NCBI GenBank assembly: GCA_021495925.1
Contig: JAKEKT010000190.1
Coordinates: 1-10,849 of the forward strand
Direction: 5' to 3'
DNA: 10,849 nt
Source: Diplodia intermedia
Lineage: Eukaryota; Ascomycota; Dothideomycetes; Botryosphaeriales; Botryosphaeriaceae
How positions within the stretch are numbered: position 1 is the first letter of the stretch; each line of letters opens with the position of its first letter. The position numbers and the translations under genes are program-made. The notes beneath the pieces are model-generated. The model was not told where the DNA came from, ran no database searches, and saw only the letters and a list, made by a program, of their open reading frames with translations. Positions 1 through 7,123 of the stretch are shown in pieces.

Positions 1-977
1 AAACTAAAGTTAATAATTTATTTTCTAGTTCTTTTCTTCTATTTATACTTTCTTCTATATGTTTTTCTTTTAGAAAGAGCTTAGAAATTTCTCTTTTAAA
101 TCTAGAATAACTTCTTCGAAGTAGAATTCTTCTTCTCTAGATTCTATTCTACTTCTCTTAGTATAGATAGAGAACTTTAAGACTATAAATATAACTATAG
201 AAAACTTCGAGAAATTCTTAACTACGTCTATTTCGCTATTAAGAATTGCTACTTCGAAGCCTTCGACTCTCGAATCTATAAAAGAACTATTTATTTAAGA
301 AAGTCTACTTAAATAACGTACTCTAATAGTTATTTCGACTTTCTTAATAAAGAGAAAGAGCGAATTATCTATCTTTTACTTTATCTTCTACTAAGAAAGT
401 AAGAAAAGTATAATACTTTCGTTAAAAACTATATAAAAGATTATCGATTAGTCTCTTAGTCTTCTTATTATAGCCGCGAACCTCTTAAAGACTAGAAAAG
501 AATAGAGATCTATTTTAAATCTAATTAAGATTATACGATAGTTTATTAAAATTAAAAGAACTATAAATAAAGCCGACTTAATTCTCACTATATAAATACG
601 AGCTCTAGAAAAAACCGCGGTAGATCTTATAAAAACTATAAGAATTTTCTTAAAGTCTATTATCGCTTCTCTCTCGAAGTAGTTCTCGTAGAAGTCTACG
701 TACGCGAATACGTAATTAGTCTACTTTACGTAAAGATCTATCGTAGTATTAAGCTAGTTAATATCTACGTACGTCTCTACGACGATAAAGATCTTAATAA
801 ACGTAGATAAGTTTATCTTCGTCTTAAAAAAAAAGTAGAAGAACCTCGCGTAGAAGACTTTCGCGTCTAAGAAAACTACTTACTAAATAGTTTTTATTTT
901 AACTATAGAAATTAGAGACCTTTCGTTATTTAATCTACGTAACGTCTTTAATAAGATATTCTTAAACTAGCGAAATA
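1..977 (+). mobile_element. LINE copy A, 5' leader end plus N-terminal two thirds of ORF1, heavily RIP-mutated
   Basis: This stretch aligns with copy B from about 2704 to 3679; from the ORF1 start (107 here, 2809 in B) to the break at 977 it appears to align without gaps. The ancestral ORF1 start codon reads ATA at 107-109. In the block 188-298 versus 2890-3000 I counted 33 differences in 111 bases. Thirty-two are C-to-T or G-to-A going from B to A, and one is a transversion. That is the signature of RIP rather than ordinary drift. The frame is full of TAA and TAG. Similarity to B ends abruptly at 977, inside ORF1, so this copy lacks its 3' part; LINEs usually lose the 5' part instead. It may be the same locus as copy C at the other end of the window. 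Confidence 0.88.
107..977 (+). pseudogene. ORF1 (gag-like) remnant of LINE copy A, 3'-truncated
   Basis: This is the counterpart of the first 290 or so codons of ORF1 in copy B. It is recognisable only by alignment with B, because nearly every Gln and Trp codon has become TAA or TAG and the start codon has become ATA. No functional protein can come from it. The conserved WFKVVAHGVPT-type segment seen in copy B lies beyond the point where this copy ends. Confidence 0.75.
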
Positions 978-1450
978 TTATAAATTCTAGAATATAAGAG
1001 CTTTATAACTTTAAGAACTAAAAGCCCGCACGAAAGAAAAGTATTATAAGAGCTAATAAGTTTTACGAGCGATAAAGTTATACGGTTAGAAATTCTATAC
1101 GAAAAGAACGAGCGTAGAGAAATATAGTATCTACGAAACTAAGCTTAGATAGTAGCTAAAGCCCGTACGAAAAGAACGTCTATAAGAAAACTAAATAGAG
1201 TAGAAGACTATACGTAATAGAAAGTCTATAGAGAAAGTAAAACTATAAAAATATAATAATCTAGTTAAATTATAGTTTTATAAGAAATACGAGATCTAGA
1301 AAGTAGAAAATAGACGCGAGAATATAAACGTAAGTAAGATAGTAGTTACGTTCGCTTAGTACGTTAGAAGTCGAAATTTCGAAAGCTATCTAAAGCGTCG
1401 ATATTACGAAATAAAGATCTACTTAATAGATTAAAAGACTTAGTACTAAT
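978..1450 (+). pseudogene. Unidentified decayed reading frame, possibly the C-terminal tail of a Fot1/pogo-type transposase
   Basis: I do not recognise this stretch with confidence. In the frame of the codon at 1002-1004, reading TAA and TAG as former Gln or Trp, it gives a lysine- and arginine-rich sequence. It includes TKSPHERKVLQEL near 1014-1052, a charged helix-like stretch, then KARTKRTSIRKLNRVEDYT near 1160-1217. A TP-x-S/T-P segment followed by a helix and a basic K/R block occurs at the C-terminal end of fungal pogo/Fot1 transposases, but this is only a resemblance of style. Because TG is depleted, no frame here has TGA, so openness is weak evidence. The stretch could equally be non-coding LTR. 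It begins exactly where LINE copy A stops. Confidence 0.25.
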
Positions 1451-1888
1451 CTAAACTTCTAAATAATCTAAATATATAGCTAATCTAATCTTAGCTATAA
1501 TCTAGATTATAACTAGCTTTTCTATAATATATAGATATACTTTCTTAGCTAGTATCTTAACTCTTCGTAGTTAACTTAAAGTTCTAATTTAAACTTTATT
1601 AATTTAGAGATAACTAGCTTACTATATATTATATAATTACGTAATATCTTCTTATTTAATTCTTATTATTTTTCTCTTATCTCTTTAAGATAAATTCTTC
1701 GATTTAATCTATTTACTAAGCGACTTCGAAGCTTAGTAAAAGAAGTCTATCGTTATACTTTAACTACTATTCTTATAAGAGAAGAAAGATAGTTAATATC
1801 TAAAATAGAAAAGTATTTCTAGTATAGAAATTACGAATAAAGTAGTAATATAGATATTTCTATAAGTAATAACTTCTAATAGCCTACG
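1451..1888 (+). other. AT-rich non-coding stretch upstream of gag; candidate LTR or leader of the Ty3/Gypsy element
   Basis: I see no coding signal here. It lies directly upstream of the gag remnant, where the 5' LTR, primer-binding site and leader of a Ty3/Gypsy element would be expected. It has TATA-like tracts (about 1525-1540 and 1621-1637) and a perfect inverted repeat at 1713-1739. No second LTR copy is in the window, and RIP has erased the TG...CA ends and any tRNA-complementary primer site, so LTR borders cannot be drawn. The LTR assignment rests only on position. Confidence 0.3.
1713..1739. repeat. Perfect 9-bp inverted repeat (hairpin)
   Basis: TTACTAAGC at 1713-1721 is the exact reverse complement of GCTTAGTAA at 1731-1739, with a 9-base spacer. 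It lies about 150 bases upstream of the probable gag start. In such AT-rich DNA a 9-bp match can occur by chance, and no function is assigned. Confidence 0.5.
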
Positions 1889-2169
1889 ATAGTAGATCTA
1901 TTTTAGATAATCTACGATATCTAAAATAGACTTAAATAGCTCTAGAACTAATTCTACGAATAAAGCGAAGAAAATGCTCGACTTAAAAGAGAGCTTAAAG
2001 TCTAATAATATTAATTCGCGTCTTCGATCGCGTCTATAAATATACTAACTAGAAGATCTATAATAATATCTACTATTATAGTTAAGATTTCGAAACCTAA
2101 CCTATATTAAGAGAATTATAGAAAGACGTAGAAGTTTATTATCTAGCTTAATAACTATATTTACTTCTT
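1889..2169 (+). pseudogene. Ty3/Gypsy-type gag, N-terminal part (split by LINE copy B)
   Basis: Gag is the structural capsid protein of LTR retrotransposons. Read with TAA/TAG as former Gln/Trp, the frame beginning at an ATA (1889-1891, probably a mutated ATG) gives an N-terminal coiled-coil-like stretch rich in Gln, Leu, Asn and Glu (about 1901-2000). It then gives an ISKPNLYQENYRK-like segment (about 2081-2125) and KFIIQLNNYIYF running into the duplication at 2156. This follows the start of fungal Ty3/Gypsy gag domains: a Pro-rich entry, then KLR-x-FL-x-QL-x-LY. The reading resumes in the same frame at 9328, so the two parts are one gene cut by the LINE. The start codon is inferred. The reading contains many in-frame TAA/TAG, so the gene is dead. 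Confidence 0.68.
2156..2169. repeat. Left target-site duplication of LINE copy B
   Basis: The 14 bases TATATTTACTTCTT recur exactly at 9314-9327, immediately after the AAAT tail of the LINE. Joining the flanks through one copy restores the gag reading frame. This proves that the element inserted here and fixes both of its ends. Confidence 0.93.
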
Positions 2170-2808
2170 TTAGATTTAACGCTCACCTTCGAATTCGACC
2201 CTCGAGAATCACGCCAAGACCGGTACCGTTCGAAAGCCCTCGATTCCCTTAGCTAGAATCTCGATTCTTAGCTTCGTAGACGTACGCGCTGTTGCGTGGT
2301 GCGTGGAAGAAGAGATGTCCTAGATAGTACTAGGCTAGCTAGAGCTCCGCAGCCCCCTCTACCCTCGAAAATCACTCGAATTCGCACCAGATTACACACA
2401 GAGCACCGTACGGTACTAAGAAATTCGCTCCCGAAGTTGCATTGCGATAGCTTCTCCCTACGCCCGGAAATTCTACTTTAAAGTCTACTGGAAGCCCCCT
2501 TTCTTAGGCCTCACTAAAGAGTTTTGCGTGCACAGATAATCCGATCGGCCCAAACTTTGCGCCAAGGCATTCCTCGGCCTTCCGGAACCTCTAACGTTCG
2601 TATCGGCCCCATCGGCCCCTTCGTTCACTTCTAGGGAGCAAGTAATCAAGAAAAAACCCCCGCTTCGGCCCGGGCTTCTTTTATTTACGGCTTAGTTTAG
2701 ACGAAACCAAAGCCGATAATTTATTTTCTAGTCTTCCCCTTCTATTTACACTCCCCCTTCACGTTTTTCTTTTAGAAAGAGCTTAGAAATTCTTCTTTCG
2801 GACCTAGG
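2170..2808 (+). promoter_or_regulatory. 5' untranslated leader (probable internal promoter region) of LINE copy B
   Basis: These 639 bases precede ORF1. From about 2184 they align with copy C (from 10283), so this is element sequence and not host DNA. LINEs of this type normally carry an internal promoter at the 5' end; no promoter motif can be proven here. The stretch is the least mutated part of the window: about 2280-2660 still has many CA and TG dinucleotides and several TCGGCC-type motifs (around 2544, 2573, 2602, 2611, 2665). The first 14 bases (2170-2183) have no match in copy C. A short open frame at 2296-2481 is not conserved in copy C and is not called a gene. Confidence 0.75.
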
Positions 2809-4149
2809 ATGGCTCCTCCGGAGCAGGATTCTCTTCCTCCGGACCCTATCCTACCCCCCTTAGTGCAGGTAGAGGACTCCGAGGCCATGGATACGGCTAT
2901 AGAAAACTTCGAGAAACCCCCGGCTACGCCTACTCCGCTACCGAGGATCGCTACCCCGGGGCCGTCGGCCCCCGAATCTACGGAAGAACTATTCGTTCGA
3001 GGGGGCCTACTTAAACGGCGCGCCCCGATGGTCGTTCCGACCCCTCCGATAAAGAGAAAGAGCGGATTATCTACCTCCCGCTTTACCTACTATAAAGAAA
3101 GCGAGGGAAGTATAGTACTTCCGCCGAAAACTACGTAAGAGGCTATCGATCGGTCTCTTAGTCTTCTCGTTACAGCCGCGAACCTCTCGAAGGCTAGAAA
3201 AGAATAAAGGTCTATTTTAGACCTAATCGAGATTATACGATAGTTTACCGAAATCGGAAGAACCGCGGATAAAGCCGGCTCGATTCTCGCTACCTAGGTA
3301 CGGGCCCTAGAAAAGACCGCGGTAGACCTTACGAAAACTACGAGAACCCTCTCGAAGCCTATCGCCGCCCCCCCCTCGAAGCAGCCCTCGTAGGGGCCTA
3401 TATACGCGAACACGCAATCGGTTCGCCCTACGTAAAGGCCTATTATAGTGCCGAGCTAGCCGACGCCTACGTACGCCTCTATAGCGGCAAAAGCCCCGGT
3501 AAACGCGGACGGGTTTACCCCCGTTTTAGGGAAAAAGCAGAAGAACCCCGTATAGAAGACTTTCGCGCCTAAGAAGACTACCCGCTAAGTAGTTCTTACT
3601 TCGGCTATAAAGATCGGGGACCTCTCGCCGCTCGGCCTACGTAACGCCTTTAATAAGGCATTCTCGAACTAGCGAAATAAGAACGAGCCCGTTATTACTA
3701 CGGTCTCTCTTTTCCCGAAAAAGAACCTCGTTCTTATCGTGTGCGAGCCCTTCTCCGCCGAATTTCTTTTAAAGAATAAGGCTATAATTAACTAGGTTAT
3801 TTCTGCCCGGTCGATTACGAAGAACCGCACGTGGTTTAAAGTAGTAGCGCACGGCGTGCCTACGCGGAACTTCTCTACCCTCTCTCGCGAGGAGTTTAAA
3901 GAGGTTATTCGATTCGAAGTCGCCATCTTTAACCCCGGGTTTAAGGTTATCGGCACCCCCTACTAGCTTACGCCGAAGGCGATAAGAGAAGAACGGCTAC
4001 GATCCTCGCTCGTTCTAGCCTTCGAGACCGAAGACGAGGCCCGCTAGACTATCTTAAGGCGCTTCTTTATTAGTGGCGTCTCCTGCAAGACTAAAAAGCT
4101 TAAAGGGCTAAGAAACGCCCTAAAGAACTCTAAATAAACCCGTTTTTAA
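2809..4149 (+). pseudogene. ORF1 of LINE copy B: gag-like nucleic-acid-binding protein, broken by RIP stops
   Basis: ORF1 proteins coat the LINE RNA and form the transposition particle. The ATG at 2809 opens a frame of 447 codons including the stop. The first TAA comes at 3136, after 109 codons, and about thirteen more TAA/TAG follow before the final TAA at 4147-4149; none is TGA. The N-terminal part is acidic and Pro-rich. Codons about 342-352 (3832-3864) read WFKVVAHGVPT, matching the W...V.VHG(I/V)PT segment of fungal LINE ORF1 proteins. Further on lie a KVIGTPY stretch and an FISGVSC segment (about 4069-4095). No CCHC zinc knuckle is seen before the stop, although Tad1-type ORF1 proteins commonly have one. 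The final TAA overlaps the inferred ORF2 start. A 109-residue protein from the intact start is possible but unlikely to matter. Confidence 0.85.
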
Positions 4150-4151
4150 TA
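4149..4151 (+). other. Inferred ORF2 start codon, overlapping the ORF1 stop by one base
   Basis: The sequence TAATAA at 4147-4152 places the last ORF1 codon (TAA, 4147-4149) one base over an ATA in the ORF2 frame. A TG-to-TA change is the typical lesion here, so the ancestral form was probably TAATG, a stop-restart overlap. The endonuclease homology begins only three or four codons further on, which supports this start. An alternative ORF1 end is the TAA at 4135-4137. Confidence 0.5.
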
Positions 4152-6644
4152 AGTTCTTTACGAGTTCTATAAGCCAACTTAAATAGAAGTATTTCGGTAA
4201 CGGAATCCATTCTAGACATCGTAGTAGAGTTAAAGATAGACCTCGTTCTATGCTAAGAACCGTATATCTTACCCTACGAGAACTCGGGCTTTCGGTCGAT
4301 TAATTACCCCTCGTTCGTTTAAATTCTGCCGGTCTATTCTTTCGATCTAAGGCCTCGAACATTAACCTACGTTTTCCGCTTTCTTAGGGGAATAGAGGTG
4401 AATTTAGAGGCCGGATCCTAGCAAAGTCCCGACCTAATAGTTTTAAGTATAGAGTAGCGCAGGTCTAAGTTTAAGCTGCTCAACTTATATAACTAGAAGA
4501 ATTAAACGGGTAATGATTCCCGATATACTCTAGAACGCGTTCTACAATAGCAACCCCTTAGAACGTAGGCTATAGTTGCCGGGGATTTTAATATTTATTA
4601 TCTCTAGTAGGATCCGAAATCTCCCCCCTCGTCTAGCGCTAATCGGCTAGTCGAATAGTTCGAAGAAAACAACCTATCTCTTCTAAACGAAGAAGAAAAA
4701 GACACCTTTTACCGCCTCTATCTAGAGAGAGAGACGGTTATCGACCTTACGCTAGCTACGCCGGCTTTAGCTAATAGAATTACCGACTAGCAAACGATTA
4801 CGGACTTCGGCTCCGATTATAAGGCAATTCTATTTAGTCTAGAACCGGCAGGCTATACGGGACCCTCTACGGTAGTTACTACCGCTAGATTTAATACGGG
4901 AAAGGCCGACTGGCCTAAGTTTTAGAAAATCTTTAAATAATAGATAAGGACGGTGGTATTCGAGGCCCTAAAAAGCTTAGAATTAAACCCCTTGCCGAAA
5001 GATGTCTCTAGAAACTTAATAGAAGGTTCGATCCGCTAAATACCCGCGTTAGATGCCCTAGGGGCAAGCCTTAACTAGACTATATCTACCGCGGCGGACC
5101 TTTCTATTCCCCGATTAAAACTAGGAGCCCGATCTAAACCGTAGTGGTCGAACGAGCTCTTAGAAGAACGGAGACGACTACGAAGAGAGGCCGACGCCTT
5201 TAAATCTCTACGCATGGAAGAGAATAAGCGAAGGTACTTAAACAGCCGAAATACCTACTTCGAAGCGGTTAAGAGGGCTAAACGCGAATACTAGAATTCT
5301 TTTCTAGAAAAAGAAACCCTCGAGACTATCTTTAAGGCTATGGCTTATACTAAGCCTAGAACGCATGCTAGAATTCTAGAGATTAGCCACGACACGCATG
5401 CGGGAAAGCGCCTAGAAGGTAGTTTTAAGGGAAAATGTTTAGCCCTTAGAAAGGGGCTCTTTCCGCCGCCCCCTTCTACCGCCCTCTTTAACTAGTAAAG
5501 CTACGTCTCTAAACGCTAGGACTGGCCGAAGCTTAGTTTAAGGAAAATCGAGGATGCGTGCTCTACGCAAATTAAAGAAAAAACGCCGAGACCAGACGCT
5601 ATTACGTAAGAGATTATTACTTATGCGTTTAGAGCGGAGCCCGGCGCCTTTAATAAGGTTTTTTCTACGCTATTCGCCTATGGATATCATTCTACGGGCT
5701 GGCGTACGGCTACCGGGGCAATTCTAAGTAAGAGAAAGAGCGATACCGCGAACCTAAAGTCCTATCGTATTATTTCTCTTCTTAATTGCCTCGGGAAAGT
5801 ACTGGAACGGATCACGGCTAAAAGACTAGGCTATCTAGCGAAGACCTCCGATCTTCTTTACTATATCCAAATTAGGGGAAGGTTAAAGAAATCCGCGATC
5901 GATGCCGCAATGCTTTTATCGAATAAAGTAGAGAAGAACCGCCGTCTTAAACGTAAGACCTCCGTGCTTTTTCTCGATGTAAAAAGCGCCTTTAACTACG
6001 TGGCCGAAGAACAACTCCTAGCTATAATAGCTCGAATTAGCATGCCGATTAACCTACTCGCGTAGGTAAAGTCGTTTATATCTATACGAACATTAAGCCT
6101 CGCGTTTAACGGAGAGAAAGAAGAGTTTAGCCCGATTAAGACGGGTATTTCGTAAGAAAGCCCGGTTTTACCTATTCTCTTCTTAATCTATCTTCGAGAG
6201 ATGTTTTCCGCCTCTAAGGCTTCTTTTCTCTCTTATATCGACGATGTTACTATGATAGCTAGCTTCGGCAGCTAGAAGAGCAATAAGAGAATACTAGAGA
6301 AGAAGGCGAAAAGACTCTTTACGCGAGGCCACGAAAACCATATCGAATTCGATCTTAAGAAGACGGAGCTTATATACTTTGCCCGTTCTTTTAAAGAGAA
6401 CTCGGAACCCCGCTCGGTCTCTATTACATTACCTATAAGGGATGTAGTAGAACCTAAGAATTAGATTAAGTAGCTAGAAATTTACTTCGACCACGGGTTT
6501 ACCTTTAAGACGCACGTGTCTAAAAGGATTAGCTAGGCCCGTTCGGTCTTCTACCGTCTCTCTAGACTCGCTAACGTCGAGAGGGGGCTCTCCCCTCACG
6601 CAGTTCGCTAGCTTTATTTAGCTTGCGTAACTACGGTCGCAGAC

Positions 6645-6657
6645 TACGGCTCCGAAA
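6645..6657. repeat. Left target-site duplication of inserted truncated LINE 1
   Basis: TACGGCTCCGAAA recurs exactly at 7111-7123, right after the AAAT-repeat tail. Joining the flanks through one copy gives DYGSEIY-stop-KN-stop-GR. With TAG as former Trp and Gln this is the YG(A/S)E-x-WW-x-x-Q segment that follows the reverse transcriptase in I/R1/Tad-type LINEs. Confidence 0.95.
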
Positions 6658-6834
6658 GCTAGGGTTCGAATTCCGGTCGAGTAACCTCTATTTAGGGCCC
6701 TTTTCCATCTAGATTTAGAAGTAGGGTTATGCAGCTAGTTTACTAGTAGTAATGCTCCGGCTGGTTATAATGAATAGTAAGCGAGTACCGGTCTTCGATA
6801 GAAGAAAGCTAAACGGATCTAACCAGCTAGAGAG

Positions 6835-6854
6835 GCCCTCTCTAAGAAGAGGGC
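6835..6854. repeat. Hairpin in the LINE 3' region (inserted copy)
   Basis: GCCCTCT (6835-6841) pairs perfectly with AGAGGGC (6848-6854) around a 6-base loop CTAAGA. The same hairpin with the same loop is in the host 3' UTR at 9042-9061, so it is a conserved element structure and not a chance palindrome. Confidence 0.7.
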
Positions 6855-7032
6855 TTACTTACTATACTTTTTACCTCTAATTTTACCGCTCTTTAAGGTC
6901 TCGCTTCGTTTTCTTTATTTTCTTAACTTTTTACACGCTCTCTATTTCTTCTTAAGCTTTTAAGCGCACCGTTCCTAGTACTCTTCTAGAATTTCCCTCG
7001 GCATGCATATATTTAGATATATAGATAGAAGC

Positions 7033-7052
7033 GGATCCCTCTAGAGGGGTCC
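7033..7052. repeat. 20-base palindrome next to the 3' tail (possible reverse-transcriptase recognition stem)
   Basis: GGATCCCTCT pairs with AGAGGGGTCC over all ten positions, with one T-G wobble. It lies about 45 bases before the AAAT-repeat tail. The related copies at 8535-8555 and 9240-9259 keep most of the pairing. Stem-loops near the 3' end are used by many LINE reverse transcriptases to recognise their template; that role is inferred here. Confidence 0.5.
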
Positions 7053-7110
7053 CGTCTCTAATAGTCTAAGACTCTAGAGGGACGTTAAACTAAATAAATA
7101 AATAAATAAA

Positions 7111-7123
7111 TACGGCTCCGAAA
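7111..7123. repeat. Right target-site duplication of inserted truncated LINE 1
   Basis: This is an exact copy of 6645-6657. It directly follows the AAAT tail of the insertion, and ORF2 resumes from it. Confidence 0.95.

Larger units (their letters stand above)
4149..6657 (+). pseudogene. ORF2 of LINE copy B, first part: endonuclease and reverse transcriptase
   Basis: ORF2 nicks target DNA and copies the RNA into it. The start is inferred at ATA 4149-4151 (a mutated ATG); the next codons read SSLRVL-stop-ANLNRS, like the beginning of LINE endonucleases. Endonuclease motifs: stop-EP at 4254 (ancestral QEP), GDFNIYY at 4581-4601 (ancestral GDFN-x-HH) and GSDY at 4809-4820 (ancestral GSDH). Reverse transcriptase motifs: SYRIISLLN at 5760, FLDVKSAFNY at 5970-5999 (catalytic Asp kept, second Asp now Asn), GIS-stop-ES at 6144-6161 (normally G-x-x-Q-G-S), the catalytic YIDD at 6234-6245 intact, and a KKTELIYF segment near 6358. 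The frame is continuous with many TAA/TAG and no TGA. At DYGSE (6642-6656) it is cut by an inserted truncated LINE and resumes after the second duplication at 7124. Confidence 0.9.
6658..7110 (+). mobile_element. 5'-truncated LINE 3' end (or SINE) inserted in ORF2
   Basis: These 453 bases match the host LINE's own 3' end, 8865-9313, almost throughout. Differences are mainly C/T and G/A, for example GCTAGGG here against GCCGGGG in the host, and GCATATATTT here against GCATGTATTT there. The copy begins inside the tRNA-like B-box segment, ends in an AAAT-repeat tail and is flanked by a perfect 13-bp duplication. It is therefore a separate retrotransposition product, either a 5'-truncated LINE or a truncated SINE sharing the LINE tail. 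It contains no coding region. Confidence 0.93.

Noticed and set aside
1..977. Mitochondrial or AT-rich intergenic origin because of the base composition
   Set aside because: The alignment to LINE copy B with one-way C-to-T and G-to-A differences explains the composition by RIP.
1019..1180. Tandem repeat of about 68-70 bp based on recurring ACGAAAAGAACG-like words (1031, 1098, 1168)
   Set aside because: Only short words recur; the sequence between them does not align well. RIP-reduced base complexity produces such echoes.
1713..1739. Transcription terminator
   Set aside because: The hairpin lacks a supporting context, and eukaryotic RNA polymerase II does not terminate at such structures. 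It may be chance in AT-rich DNA.
2296..2481. 61-codon open frame in the LINE 5' leader
   Set aside because: No recognisable domain, low complexity and Arg/Leu/Pro-rich. The matching leader of copy C does not keep the frame, and the region is element leader.
2809..3138. 109-codon open frame taken as a complete small protein
   Set aside because: It is only the start of LINE ORF1. The stop at 3136 is a RIP-type TAA, and homologous gag-like sequence continues in the same frame to 4149.
7090..7110. AAAT microsatellite as an independent simple repeat
   Set aside because: It is the LINE 3' tail; the same tail ends the other two 3' copies and always abuts a target-site duplication.
6658..7110. An intron in ORF2
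   Set aside because: It ends in an AAAT tail, has 13-bp direct duplications at both sides and matches the LINE 3' end, so it is an insertion.
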